From CAYNJY01 sp964397755 (lineage in GTDB: Bacteria > Patescibacteriota > Microgenomatia > UBA10105 > UBA927): a stretch of 64,000 nucleotides of DNA. The notes beneath the pieces were generated by a model, which saw only the letters and a list, made by a program, of their open reading frames with translations, had not been told where the DNA came from and ran no database searches. Made by a program: the position numbers and the translations under genes. The DNA lies in the NCBI GenBank assembly GCA_964397755.1, contig CAYNJY010000002.1, positions 1 through 64,000 of the forward strand, written 5' to 3'. Below, piece by piece: positions 15,383 to 23,790 of the stretch (position 1 is its first letter; each line of letters begins with the position of its first letter).

Positions 15383-15847
15383 ATGGACAACACTCACAAA
15401 ATTCTTATGACCAAAGACGGTTTGGCAGAGCTTAAAGCCGAATATGACGAGCTGGTTAAAGTCAAACGACCGGCGGTTGTCACGCGGCTATCGGAGGCGC
15501 GAGATCTCGGAGACCTCTCAGAAAACAGCGAGTATGCTGCAGCCAAGCAGGACCTGGCTTTTATCGACGGCAGGGTTGTCGAGCTTGAGGAAATCCTCCG
15601 CGCAGCCAAAGTCATCACCAGCCATAAGAGGGGACAGGTTGATGTGGGCTGCAAGGTGACCCTTCACGCTAACGGCAAGCGAGATGTTTTCACCGTGGTT
15701 GGTGAATGGGAAGCAAATCCTAAGGAGAAAAAGATTTCCCACTCCTCGCCGTTGGGGAAGGCCTTACTCGGCAAAAAAGTTGGAGAGGAAGTAGAGGTTG
15801 AGGCTCCGGCTGGCAAACTCCTTTATAAGATATTGCATATCGAGTAG
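15383..15847 (+). CDS. greA: Transcription elongation factor GreA
   Basis: A 154-residue GreA, normal length. The N-terminal coiled coil contains the DLSENSEYAAAKQDLAFIDGR tip-region signature (about 47-67), with the acidic tip residues that stimulate transcript cleavage in stalled RNA polymerase. The C-terminal FKBP-like domain ends with GKLLYKIL. An AGGAGG lies 29 bases upstream of the ATG, too far to act directly, so start-site recognition is unclear. It is preceded by an attenuator-like leader. Confidence 0.95.
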   Translation: MDNTHKILMTKDGLAELKAEYDELVKVKRPAVVTRLSEARDLGDLSENSEYAAAKQDLAFIDGRVVELEEILRAAKVITSHKRGQVDVGCKVTLHANGKRDVFTVVGEWEANPKEKKISHSSPLGKALLGKKVGEEVEVEAPAGKLLYKILHIE

Positions 15848-15873
15848 ATTAGTGGTATAGTTTACGGGTTATT

Positions 15874-15960
15874 ATGAGAAGCCAAATTCGATTTGTACAT
15901 GACAGCAAAAAAGCTAAGAAACGAACCCATCTGAGGAGGGGAAGTATTTTCGTGGTATAA
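15874..15960 (+). CDS. Lysine-rich leader peptide of the lysW operon
   Basis: A 28-codon reading frame starts 12 bases after a TATAGT box (15856-15861, with TTGCAT at 15833-15838, spacing 17). It contains AAA AAA GCT AAG AAA (K-K-A-K-K) at 15907-15921 and then CGA and AGG AGG (Arg). The stop is followed 20 bases later by an intrinsic terminator and then lysW. The GAGGGG at 15936-15941, inside the peptide frame, can pair with CCCCTC (15984-15989) of the terminator. A ribosome stalled at the Lys codons would leave GAGGGG free to block the terminator; one that reaches the stop would cover or clear it. This is the layout of leader-peptide attenuation responding to lysyl-tRNA. Confidence 0.6.
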   Translation: MRSQIRFVHDSKKAKKRTHLRRGSIFVV

Positions 15961-15980
15961 ATCAATAATTTTTACTCGAG

Positions 15981-16009
15981 AAACCCCTCTTTAGGAAGGG
16001 GTTTTTTTT
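15981..16009 (+). terminator. Attenuator terminator before lysW
   Basis: AAACCCCT (15981-15988) pairs with AGGGGTTT (15997-16004) around an 8-base loop; the T-tract runs from 16002 to 16009. It lies between the leader peptide and lysW, so readthrough is needed to transcribe the operon from the upstream promoter. Confidence 0.85.
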
Positions 16010-16027
16010 GTTGAGGGGGTGAAGCAT

Positions 16028-16207
16028 ATGCATGCACAATGTCCGATATGTGATGCCGAGTTTGAGATTCTTGGGTCAACCGAGGTCACAGAGATTATAA
16101 GTTGCCACGAATGTCAGAATAAGCTGGAAGTGGCGAGCATTCATAAAGATACCAACAGGGCAGAAGTGAAAGAAGCGCCGAAAATAGAAGAAGACTGGGG
16201 AGAGTAA
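16028..16207 (+). CDS. lysW: Amino-group carrier protein LysW
   Basis: A 59-residue acidic carrier protein. CPIC (5-8) and CHEC are the zinc-binding Cys pairs of the N-terminal knuckle. The C-terminal EEDWGE is the invariant tail whose last Glu is joined to the amino group of 2-aminoadipate or glutamate. LysW protects and carries lysine or ornithine precursors. A strong GAGGGGGTG ribosome site precedes the ATG at 16028; a GTG at 16019 in the same frame falls inside that site and is less likely. Confidence 0.95.
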   Translation: MHAQCPICDAEFEILGSTEVTEIISCHECQNKLEVASIHKDTNRAEVKEAPKIEEDWGE

Positions 16208-16220
16208 TACAATAACAACT

Positions 16221-17084
16221 ATGAGAAAGAAAAAAATACGTATTGGAATACTCCATACCACCATACGTGGCGATGAGAAGTTATTGATCGATGCGGCTCA
16301 AAACCGCGCTATCGATCTGTCACTTATTGACGTTCGTGAGCAGGTCTTTGATCCGCTGGTAGAGCGACCTCGTGTGGATATTGTACTGGAGCGATGTGTG
16401 TCGACAGTGAAGGGGATGCACGCGGTGGATTTCTATGAAAGTCTTGGGATACCCGCGGTGAATCCATTGGTCATTGCCAGAACTTGTGAAAACAAGTTCG
16501 TGACGTCCCTTGCGCTCGTTCGTCACCAGGTCCCCACACCGCGTTTTGCGCTGGTGTTTGGCGAGGAGCAGGCCAAAAAGGCCGTTGGTGTGATAGGTGG
16601 CTACCCGGCGGTCATAAAACCGGTGACGGGTTCGTGGGGAAGACTGATTGCCAGGGTAAATGATGAACACGCACTGGAAGCAGTGCTAGAACAGAAGACG
16701 ATATTGGGTGGACCGCATCATCACGCATTTTATATACAGCAGTTTATAGAGAAACCGGGAAGAGATATCCGGATACACGTTATCGGTGGGCGGGCTGTTG
16801 CGGCAATATACCGGACGAGCAGTCATTGGATTACCAACACCGCGCGAGGAGCGGAAGCTATCGCATGTCCGATAGACAAGGATTTGGGAAAAATCGCAAA
16901 AAAAGCAGGGGAGGCGATCGGGGAAGGGGTATTGGGTATTGATGTTTTTGAAACCAGCGGGGGGTACGTCGTGAATGAAGTGAACCACACCATGGAGTTT
17001 AAAAACGTCCAGAGGGTTACCGGCATTGATATAGCAGGGATTATCCTGGATTATTGCTTGTCCGTCGTACGGAGGCAGCTATGA
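16221..17084 (+). CDS. lysX: LysW ligase LysX (ATP-grasp), possibly ArgX
   Basis: A 287-residue ATP-grasp ligase of the RimK/LysX type. It joins the LysW C-terminal glutamate to the amino group of 2-aminoadipate (lysine route) or glutamate (ornithine route). Visible features are YPAVIKPVTGSWGRLIARV (ATP lysine), the NTAR motif at about 204-207 and VNEVNHTMEFKN near the end (metal ligands). The substrate choice is not certain; the downstream lysS and the Lys-rich leader favour lysine. Its stop overlaps the lysY start (ATGA). Confidence 0.9.
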   Translation: MRKKKIRIGILHTTIRGDEKLLIDAAQNRAIDLSLIDVREQVFDPLVERPRVDIVLERCVSTVKGMHAVDFYESLGIPAVNPLVIARTCENKFVTSLALVRHQVPTPRFALVFGEEQAKKAVGVIGGYPAVIKPVTGSWGRLIARVNDEHALEAVLEQKTILGGPHHHAFYIQQFIEKPGRDIRIHVIGGRAVAAIYRTSSHWITNTARGAEAIACPIDKDLGKIAKKAGEAIGEGVLGIDVFETSGGYVVNEVNHTMEFKNVQRVTGIDIAGIILDYCLSVVRRQL

Positions 17085-18133
17085 AAGGGAAAATCCGCGT
17101 TTCTATCATCGGAGGTTCGGGGTATGCAGGGGGAGAGCTGTTGCGCATTCTTTTATTTCACCCCCATGTGACCATCCATCAGGTGACGTCGCGGCAGTTT
17201 GCCAGCGAGTCGGTGAGCCGTGCACACCCGAATTTGCGCAAAGTCACTGACCTCATCTTTTGCGATATGGATGATCTGGTGCCCTGTGACGTGCTTTTCG
17301 TCGCGCTGCCTAATGGCGTTTCCATGAGTTACATGAAGGAATTTGTGCAAAAGGCCGAGTATATTGTAGATTTGGGAGCAGATTTTCGATTGAAAAATCC
17401 AAGCACGTTCGCCCATTGGTATCGCACCGCGCATCTGCTGCCAGAACTCCTGCCGCGATTTATCTATGGCATCGCAGAACTTCGTAGAAAGGAACTGAAA
17501 AAGGCTACATACGCCGCCTGCGCCGGTTGTGAGGCAACGGTTTCTATTCTGACACTCTATCCGTTGGTGAAACATCGGCTTATCGAGGTTGATCGGATCA
17601 TCGTCGACGCAAAAATGAGCAGTTCCCAGGGCGGAAATACGCCGAGCCTTGCATCACACCACCCGGAACGCCACGGAGTCGTCCGGTCATACAAACCCAC
17701 GGACCACCGCCATAGCGCCGAGATAGAACAGGAATTGTCCGTTTATGATGATCATATCCGTGTGTCTGTTTCGGCGACGACCATAGAAATGGTGCGGGGG
17801 CTTCTCGTCACTATCCATGTAGTGCCCAAGGGCGATGTCACCGAGAAAGATGTATGGACAGCGTACAGAACGGAATATCAGAACGAGCCATTTATACGAA
17901 TCGTGAAAGAACGGGAGGGAATCTACCGTTACCCTGAGCCAAAGCTCCTTATCGGTACAAATTACTGCGATATAGGATTTGCCTTGAGCAAGCGGGAGAA
18001 CCGGCTGGTGGCCATAGGCGCCATAGACAACCTTGGGAAAGGAACCGCCGGTCAGGGTGTCCAAGCGATGAATATCATGCTCGGTTTTGACGAACGGGCC
18101 GGACTGTCGTTCCCCGGCATACATCCGGTGTGA
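17081..18133 (+). CDS. lysY: LysW-aminoadipate-6-phosphate reductase LysY (ArgC family)
   Basis: A 350-residue ArgC-family NADPH-dependent reductase. GGSGYAGGELLRIL is the N-terminal nucleotide-binding loop. The catalytic Cys is C150 in CAGCEA. It reduces the acyl phosphate on the LysW-bound intermediate to a semialdehyde. The frame is open from 17054, but the ATG at 17081 overlaps the lysX stop and has GGAGG at 17071-17075. The SSSQGGNTPSLASHHPERHG segment is typical of the LysY/ArgC active site. Confidence 0.92.
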   Translation: MKGKIRVSIIGGSGYAGGELLRILLFHPHVTIHQVTSRQFASESVSRAHPNLRKVTDLIFCDMDDLVPCDVLFVALPNGVSMSYMKEFVQKAEYIVDLGADFRLKNPSTFAHWYRTAHLLPELLPRFIYGIAELRRKELKKATYAACAGCEATVSILTLYPLVKHRLIEVDRIIVDAKMSSSQGGNTPSLASHHPERHGVVRSYKPTDHRHSAEIEQELSVYDDHIRVSVSATTIEMVRGLLVTIHVVPKGDVTEKDVWTAYRTEYQNEPFIRIVKEREGIYRYPEPKLLIGTNYCDIGFALSKRENRLVAIGAIDNLGKGTAGQGVQAMNIMLGFDERAGLSFPGIHPV

Positions 18134-18137
18134 AGCT

Positions 18138-18932
18138 ATGATTATTCTAAAAGTCGGTGGGGGTAAAGCTATGAACTGGGAATATATAGCGGAAGATGTC
18201 AACGCCTTGCAAGAGGATGTGATCATCGTGCATGGAGCCAACGCATATGCCTCAGAGATAGCAGAAAAACTCGGGGTTAAAGAAACAGTTATCATGTCTC
18301 CTTCCGGACACACCAGTCGATACACGGATAAGGAAGCCATGGATGTTTTGACCATGACGTATGCCGGATTGGTAAACAAGACGATCGTTTCTGTCTTAAG
18401 GAGACACAAGATCAATGCGGTTGGCCTCTGCGGAGCAGACGGCGGGGTTTGGATGGGGAAGAGGAAGCACGCCATTTTATCCCAGGAAAACGGAAAGGTG
18501 AAAGTTATCCGTGATTCTCTGACCGGTAACGTCGAGTCAGTGAATAGGAGTCTTATCATGCTTCTTGTCGATCACAAATATACACCGGTGCTCACGATAC
18601 CGGCGATCACGCGGGAAGGGGAGCTTATCAACGTAGACAACGATCGGGCGGTTGCCGTTATGGCCCGGGATTTAGCGGTCAAGAAGATCGTCATGTTGTT
18701 TGAGGCGCCGGGATTACTGCGCGACAGGAGCGACGAATCGACGAAAGTTGCACATATCAGGAAAGATGAGATCGATATGTATATCCATAAGGTAGAGGGA
18801 AGGATGCGCAAAAAGCTCCTCGGTATCAAAGAAGCATTTTTGTTCGGGGTGACCGACGTGTATTTGGGCGACGGCAGGATCGCGCATCCGATCGCGAGTG
18901 CTTTGTCCGGTGCCGGAACGGTTATCCAATAA
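18138..18932 (+). CDS. lysZ: LysW-aminoadipate kinase LysZ (ArgB family)
   Basis: A 264-residue amino-acid kinase of the acetylglutamate kinase family. It opens with IILKVGGGKAMNW, the phosphate-binding glycine loop with the catalytic Lys, and has NVDNDRAVAVMARDLAVKK further on. It phosphorylates the side-chain carboxyl of the LysW-bound 2-aminoadipate. The start at 18138, 4 bases after the lysY stop, gives the family N-terminus; the frame continues upstream to 18087 but inside lysY. Order X-Y-Z matches archaeal and Thermus clusters. Confidence 0.92.
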   Translation: MIILKVGGGKAMNWEYIAEDVNALQEDVIIVHGANAYASEIAEKLGVKETVIMSPSGHTSRYTDKEAMDVLTMTYAGLVNKTIVSVLRRHKINAVGLCGADGGVWMGKRKHAILSQENGKVKVIRDSLTGNVESVNRSLIMLLVDHKYTPVLTIPAITREGELINVDNDRAVAVMARDLAVKKIVMLFEAPGLLRDRSDESTKVAHIRKDEIDMYIHKVEGRMRKKLLGIKEAFLFGVTDVYLGDGRIAHPIASALSGAGTVIQ

Positions 18933-18935
18933 ATT

Positions 18936-20096
18936 ATGAGTGCTTCATCGCCAAAAAATTATTTTGTTGCCTCTTACCCGGATCGGGGTGTCGCGTTTGC
19001 CGGTGGCGAGGGCATGTATCTTACGGAAAAGAGAGGCACCAAGTACTTGGATTTCGGCAGCAACTACGGCGTGAGTATATTCGGGTATAACCACCCGAGA
19101 ATTACTCGGGCCCTCTCTGACCAGTTGCATCGGCTCGTGAGCCTGCACGGTTCGTTTGGAAACGATGTACGGCAAGAGGCAGCCAGACGCTTGGTCGAGC
19201 GTTGCGGCGGAAAGATTTCCAAGGTGTTTTTTTCTAATTCCGGGTCTGAGGCCATGGAAGCGGCGCTGAAGTTTACTAAACTTTTCACCGGTACCTCACG
19301 CTTTGTTGCTTTCCGAAATAGCTATCACGGCAAAACGCTCGGTTCCCTTTCCGCCACATCAGGTGAAAAATATCGTCAGGCATTTGAGCCTCTCTTGTGG
19401 CACTTTACTCATGTCCAGCTTGGTGACAAAAAAAGCCTGGAAGAAGCTGTAAAGGGAGAGATCGCCGCGATCATTTTAGAACCAGTACAGGGAGAAGGAG
19501 GCCTCTACGCCGCGCCGGCAGGGTACCTGGAATATCTTCAGGCATTGTGTAGCGAAAGAAACATCCTATTGATTGTTGATGAGATACAATGCGGCACAGG
19601 GAGAACCGGCACGTTTTTGGCAAGCCAGCTGTATGGGCTGGCGCCGGACATCATGTGCCTCGGCAAGGGTATAGCAGGAGGGGTCCCTGTAGGAGTAACA
19701 TTGGTGAGCGAATCTGTGGCAGAACGTATTCCTGTTCACGTGCATACCTCCACGTTCGGTGGTAATCCCTTAGCGTGTGCAGGCATCGTCGCCGTGCTTA
19801 AAGAGTTTGAAGATGGTGCGTTACTCAAGCACGTTGGCGATATGGGTGCATATTTTCTCCGGCAACTGAAGACCCTGACTCATCCGAGCATTGTTGACGT
19901 ACGCGGCGTTGGTCTGATGCTCGGAATAGAACTGCGTGAGAATGTCACGCCAGTTTTAAAAGCGCTCCAGGATCGTCGCATTATTGCCATTCCCGCCGGG
20001 TCGCATATCGTTCGCTTCCTTCCGCCGTATATCGTCACTAAACAAGATATAGATACGGTTACGGCAGCACTCAAAAACATATTTCAACAGTTGTAA
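18936..20096 (+). CDS. lysJ: LysW-aminoadipate semialdehyde aminotransferase LysJ (ArgD family)
   Basis: A 386-residue class III PLP aminotransferase. The PLP lysine is K244 in CLGKGIAGGVPVG, and LIVDEIQCGTGRTG carries the cofactor-binding Asp. It turns the LysW-bound semialdehyde into LysW-lysine (or LysW-ornithine). It follows lysZ after three bases. The last enzyme, LysK, which frees lysine from LysW, is not in this window; another peptidase or a distant gene must serve. Confidence 0.93.
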   Translation: MSASSPKNYFVASYPDRGVAFAGGEGMYLTEKRGTKYLDFGSNYGVSIFGYNHPRITRALSDQLHRLVSLHGSFGNDVRQEAARRLVERCGGKISKVFFSNSGSEAMEAALKFTKLFTGTSRFVAFRNSYHGKTLGSLSATSGEKYRQAFEPLLWHFTHVQLGDKKSLEEAVKGEIAAIILEPVQGEGGLYAAPAGYLEYLQALCSERNILLIVDEIQCGTGRTGTFLASQLYGLAPDIMCLGKGIAGGVPVGVTLVSESVAERIPVHVHTSTFGGNPLACAGIVAVLKEFEDGALLKHVGDMGAYFLRQLKTLTHPSIVDVRGVGLMLGIELRENVTPVLKALQDRRIIAIPAGSHIVRFLPPYIVTKQDIDTVTAALKNIFQQL

Positions 20097-20106
20097 TAAC
20101 GCCACT

Positions 20107-20769
20107 ATGTGTAGGTTTCTCCTCGTTCGATCCAAAAAAAGGCTGTACCCAGGGACATTGCTCCAGGCATTCGCCGGGATGTGTCAGAAAAGTCACGCGC
20201 CGGATGGAGATTGGCAGGGCGACGGGTGGGGTGTGGCGTGGAAAGAAGGTGATCATTGGCAGCTTATGAAATCTCTCGCGCCGATATGGGAGGAAGAGGA
20301 TCGTTTTTCCTCTATCGGACAATCACATATTTTTGTAGCTCACGCCAGAAGCGCAGGCTTTCCACAGCATAAGGGAGTTCTTGCGTATAACCAACCCTAT
20401 ATTCATAACGAGCTCGCGTATGTATTTAACGGCATGATGCGAGGGGTCGCATTGTCGATAAACGTGCCGGGGAATATCGGCGCCCAAAAAATATTCTCCT
20501 TAATCGTCAATGCCGCAAGCAGAAATAGGCCGGACGAATCTTTGTCCTACGTGCGGGATTTACTGCGAAGACATACAAAAAAGACTGAAGGGATGAATAT
20601 AGGTCTCGTCCTGGGGGATACGCTGTATGCGCTTTGTGATTATGAGAACAATCCTGACTATTTCAGTCTTCGTTACTATGCAGATGAGAAGTTCACCCTG
20701 ATTTGTTCAGAGCCAATCGGCGCTTATGAGTGGAGAATTATGGGTAAAGGTGAAATACTTACATTCTAA
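20107..20769 (+). CDS. Class II glutamine amidotransferase (YafJ/EgtC-like)
   Basis: A 220-residue Ntn-type glutamine amidotransferase domain with no partner domain fused. C2 right after the initiator Met would be the nucleophile once Met is removed (MCRFLL). GDGWGVAWKEG and the AHARSAGFP (substrate-binding Arg) segments match YafJ/EgtC-like proteins, which include gamma-glutamyl amide hydrolases. It lies 10 bases after lysJ and 38 before lysS. One possible idea is that it helps release product from the LysW glutamyl linkage in place of LysK; this is speculation. Confidence 0.83.
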   Translation: MCRFLLVRSKKRLYPGTLLQAFAGMCQKSHAPDGDWQGDGWGVAWKEGDHWQLMKSLAPIWEEEDRFSSIGQSHIFVAHARSAGFPQHKGVLAYNQPYIHNELAYVFNGMMRGVALSINVPGNIGAQKIFSLIVNAASRNRPDESLSYVRDLLRRHTKKTEGMNIGLVLGDTLYALCDYENNPDYFSLRYYADEKFTLICSEPIGAYEWRIMGKGEILTF

Positions 20770-20793
20770 ATACCTAAAGAGGGTTAGTTTAGT

Positions 20794-20799
20794 TATAAT
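20794..20799 (+). promoter_or_regulatory. -10 box of a likely leaderless lysS transcript
   Basis: TATAAT lies 8 bases before the lysS ATG, leaving no room for a ribosome-binding site. No strong -35 is seen. Confidence 0.55.
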
Positions 20800-20807
20800 G
20801 GGACTAT

Positions 20808-22259
20808 ATGGTAACCATCGATGAGTTGAAAAAAACACGTTTGGAAAAACTGGAAGCCCTTAAAAAACGTGGAGTTGATCCGTATCCAGGTAAAGCTTTA
20901 CGCAAGCAAACCATCAAAGAGGCGCGTAGCAGTAGGGGAGAGGTTTCCGTGGCCGGTCGGGTGGTGGGGCTCCGCGGGCACGGGAAGATCGTGTTTACGG
21001 ATTTGACGGATGAGACAGGGAAAATCCAGTTGGTTTTTAAGGCCGACAGCCTTGATCAAAAGATATATAGCTTCCTTGAGTTCATCGACATCGGTGACTT
21101 TCTGGACGTCCAAGGGGAGGTCGGCAAAACGCAAGCCGGCGAGGTGTCGGTTTTTGCGAAAAACTTCCAGATTATCACAAAGGCCCTTCGCCCCCTGCCT
21201 GACCAGTGGTCAGGTTTCAAAGATGTCGAAGAGCGCTACCGGCAACGCTACGTGGATCTCCTGATGAACCCTGACGTGCGGGAGATTTTCGTCAAGCGAG
21301 CCAACGTGATTCGGTTTTTACAAGAGTATCTTTACAAAGAAGGGTTCATGGAGGTGGAGACACCGGTTTTACAGTCTATTTACGGCGGAGCCGCGGCTAA
21401 GCCATTCACCACCCACCATAATGCTTTGGACATCGATTTTTACCTGCGCATTTCCGATGAGTTGTACTTAAAACGATTGATCATTGGAGGATTTGAAAAA
21501 GTGTACGAAATCGGCAAAGACTTTCGCAACGAAGGCGTCGATCGGAATCACAACCCGGAGTTTACGATGCTTGAGTTTTACTGGGCGTATGCCGATTACG
21601 AGAAGCTCATGGAGTTTACCGAGGGTATGTTTGCGGCGCTCCTTACGGCAGTGCATGGCTCTCTGGTCCTGGAATATCAAGGAAAGCAGCTTGATTTTAC
21701 CCCGCCCTGGCCGCGGGTAACCTATAGGCAAGCGCTCCTGAAGCACACGGGTATAGATATTGATGAGGCCGATACCGCAGAAAAACTAAAAAAATTCGTC
21801 AAAGAGGAGGGGATCGCTTTTGATGAGAAGAGAACCGTTGGTTACGGGGCGCTCCTTGATGCGCTGTATAAACAAACGACGCGAGCACACCTTGCAGGCC
21901 CACTTTTTCTTACCGAGCGGCCGACAGCCTTTGTCTCGCTGGCTAAACGATTGTCGACTGATCCGCGGAAAACTGCATCCTTTCAGCTTTTGGTTGCCGG
22001 CGAGGAACTGATTAATGCGTACAACGAACTTAACGATCCGCAAGATCAGGCTGACCGCTGGCGGGCGTCCGAGAAACTTGGGAAAAAGGGGCAAAGGGAG
22101 CATGAGGCCTTTGATAAAGACTATATCCGGGCGCTTGAATACGGTATGCCGCCGACTGCCGGATGGGGACTGGGGATAGATAGGCTAGTCGCTATCTTGA
22201 CCAATCAACGCTCCATTAAAGACGTCATCCTGTTTTCTACGCTTCGACCTGAGAAATAA
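20808..22259 (+). CDS. lysS: Lysyl-tRNA synthetase, class II
   Basis: A 483-residue class IIb LysRS. The OB-fold anticodon domain spans about 45-145 (VAGRVVGLRGHGKIVFTDLTD). Motif 2 is FRNEGVDRNHNPEFTMLEFYWAYADY and motif 3 is GWGLGIDRLVAIL. It charges tRNA-Lys. Placement after the LysW operon links lysine supply with its use, though a TATAAT box at 20794 suggests it also has its own promoter. Confidence 0.96.
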   Translation: MVTIDELKKTRLEKLEALKKRGVDPYPGKALRKQTIKEARSSRGEVSVAGRVVGLRGHGKIVFTDLTDETGKIQLVFKADSLDQKIYSFLEFIDIGDFLDVQGEVGKTQAGEVSVFAKNFQIITKALRPLPDQWSGFKDVEERYRQRYVDLLMNPDVREIFVKRANVIRFLQEYLYKEGFMEVETPVLQSIYGGAAAKPFTTHHNALDIDFYLRISDELYLKRLIIGGFEKVYEIGKDFRNEGVDRNHNPEFTMLEFYWAYADYEKLMEFTEGMFAALLTAVHGSLVLEYQGKQLDFTPPWPRVTYRQALLKHTGIDIDEADTAEKLKKFVKEEGIAFDEKRTVGYGALLDALYKQTTRAHLAGPLFLTERPTAFVSLAKRLSTDPRKTASFQLLVAGEELINAYNELNDPQDQADRWRASEKLGKKGQREHEAFDKDYIRALEYGMPPTAGWGLGIDRLVAILTNQRSIKDVILFSTLRPEK

Positions 22260-22280
22260 CCGCGATACCAATATACCTAC

Positions 22281-22298
22281 CTGCCTGCCGGTAGGCAG
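22281..22298. repeat. C-rich palindrome (CTGCCTGCCGGTAGGCAG)
   Basis: An 18-bp near-perfect palindrome (one mismatch pair) between lysS and the HD gene. Palindromes of this form (CCTGCCTGCCGGCAGGCAGG type) are common in CPR genomes as I recall. There is no T-tract, so it is not an evident terminator. Confidence 0.7.
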
Positions 22299-22315
22299 GC
22301 GAATGTAGACAAGTT

Positions 22316-22882
22316 ATGGATAGACAAGAAGCGTATCAACTGGTTACCTCGTGGACGAAGAACCCAAACCTCGTCAAACATATGCTCGCGGTTGAGGCGA
22401 TCATGCGGGTGCTCGCTCGGCACTTCGAGGAAGATGAGGAAGTATGGGGGATGGCTGGGCTTCTTCATGATGCGGATTACGAGATGTTTAAGGATATTGA
22501 TCCCAAGAAGCATCCTTCAAGGGTTTTTGAAGAACTAGAGAAGCGCCAAGCTGATCCACGAATAATTCAAGCCATCCGAGCCCACGCCTGGGGATGGCGA
22601 GACGATTTGCCACAGCCGCAAACGAAGATGGAGTGGTCGCTTTACTGCTGCGATGACCTTTCGGGCTTCATCATCGCTTGTGCCCTAGTGCGGCCTGACC
22701 GGAAACTTGCCTCGTTGACTGTTGAGTCTATTCGCAAGAAATGGCCACAGAAGTCCTTTGCTGCGGGTGTGAAACGGGAACAGGTCGAGTTGTGTCAAGA
22801 GAAATTAGCCATACCACTGTCTGAGTTTACAGAGCTCACGCTGGCAGCTATGCAGAGCATCCACGAAGGACTCGGTCTGTAA
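22316..22882 (+). CDS. HD-domain hydrolase
   Basis: A 188-residue protein of the HD superfamily (COG2316-like). The metal motif is H-D in GLLHDADYEMF (about 49-58), with an upstream His in KHMLAVEAIM and a downstream DD-containing segment (CCDDLSGFIIA). Members are phosphohydrolases of unknown substrate. It is followed 36 bases later by rdgB, another nucleotide-related hydrolase, but a palindrome separates the two. Confidence 0.82.
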   Translation: MDRQEAYQLVTSWTKNPNLVKHMLAVEAIMRVLARHFEEDEEVWGMAGLLHDADYEMFKDIDPKKHPSRVFEELEKRQADPRIIQAIRAHAWGWRDDLPQPQTKMEWSLYCCDDLSGFIIACALVRPDRKLASLTVESIRKKWPQKSFAAGVKREQVELCQEKLAIPLSEFTELTLAAMQSIHEGLGL

Positions 22883-22894
22883 TTTCATGATATC

Positions 22895-22908
22895 ATGTTC
22901 TAGAACAT
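22895..22908. promoter_or_regulatory. Palindrome ATGTTCTAGAACAT, possible operator
   Basis: A perfect 14-bp palindrome just before rdgB. It overlaps the end of a possible -10 box (TATCAT, 22891-22896). The same 12-bp core TGTTCTAGAACA recurs at 31111-31122 inside a larger inverted repeat. Confidence 0.5.
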
Positions 22909-22918
22909 CGAAACATAA

Positions 22919-23539
22919 ATGCACAAACTTCTTATTGCAACAACAAATCCCGGGAAATTAGCAGAGATTAAAAGATTTTTGTCTGATCTGGCCCTGGAGC
23001 TCGTTAGCCTTAAGGATGTAGGCATTACTGAAAGAGTCAAGGAGATAGGAAAGACGTTTGAGGAGAACGCTGTCCTTAAGGCAAAATTCTATGCTGAAAA
23101 ATCGGGTCTCCCTACGCTGGCTGATGATGGTGGATTTGAGGTTGATGCCCTTGGCGGTGAGCCGGGAGTCAAATCGCATCGCTGGATTCACGGCGATCGC
23201 GAAGACGAGGATGAGGAGCTTATACGGTACACATTTCAGAAAATGAAGGGTTTACCCCGAGCGAAACGAGGTGCCCAATTGCGGTTGGTGCTTGCACTCA
23301 TACTACCTGATGGATCGATCCATACTGTGACCGATGCGGCGCGAGGTGTGATCCCTCTCAAGCCTTCTAACGAGCGCGTTCCCGGTTTTCCGTATCGGTC
23401 CATTTTGTATCTTCCCGATATAGGAAAGTTCTACAATCACGATTTGTTAACTGACGAAGAAACAGAGAAGTATAATCACCGCAAACGGGCACTTGATGCA
23501 TTAAAACCTATACTGCGAAAGTATTTGACATCAGAATGA
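22919..23539 (+). CDS. rdgB: Non-canonical purine NTP pyrophosphatase (RdgB/HAM1)
   Basis: A 206-residue Ham1-family enzyme that removes ITP, XTP and similar damaged nucleotides from the pool. ATTNPGKLAEIKRFL (7-21) is the nucleotide-binding start. TFEENAVLKAKFYAEKSGLPTLADDGGFEVDALGGEPGV covers the metal-binding Glu and Asp region. Length is normal. The 3' end carries the -35 of the T-box promoter (23525-23530). Confidence 0.93.
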   Translation: MHKLLIATTNPGKLAEIKRFLSDLALELVSLKDVGITERVKEIGKTFEENAVLKAKFYAEKSGLPTLADDGGFEVDALGGEPGVKSHRWIHGDREDEDEELIRYTFQKMKGLPRAKRGAQLRLVLALILPDGSIHTVTDAARGVIPLKPSNERVPGFPYRSILYLPDIGKFYNHDLLTDEETEKYNHRKRALDALKPILRKYLTSE

Positions 23540-23553
23540 TGCATACGTATAAT
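23525..23553 (+). promoter_or_regulatory. Consensus promoter of the serS T-box leader
   Basis: TTGACA (23525-23530), 17 bases, TATAAT (23548-23553): a fully consensus sigma70-type promoter. It starts inside rdgB and predicts a transcript start near 23560, giving a leader of about 268 bases. Confidence 0.85.
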
Positions 23554-23605
23554 ACGTTTATTAACAACGTATAAAAGCGTTTACATACCGAACTTTCCCT
23601 CGGTA

Positions 23606-23628
23606 GAGTCCTTCGACAAGCTCAGGAT
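23606..23628. repeat. REP-like repeat copy inside the T-box leader
   Basis: These 23 bases are identical to 50-72. They can form a small hairpin (TCCT...AGGA) within the upstream part of the T-box leader. Confidence 0.85.
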
Positions 23629-23790
23629 GAACTGCTTGAAGGCACGCAGCTTTCCGGAAGTACTACAACAGGAGTATATAAGGAAAGACGGGATTTCCCG
23701 TTATAGAAAAAGAGTTATGTCGCTATTGACGCGGAGTAACTCATGAGGTTAAGCAGGTGACTGCGTAGCAAAGAAAAGTGGCACCACGAG

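Noticed and set aside
15848..16027. Lysine riboswitch (L-box) upstream of lysW
   Set aside because: The region is only 180 bases, mostly leader peptide and terminator, and shows no L-box core. Peptide attenuation fits better.
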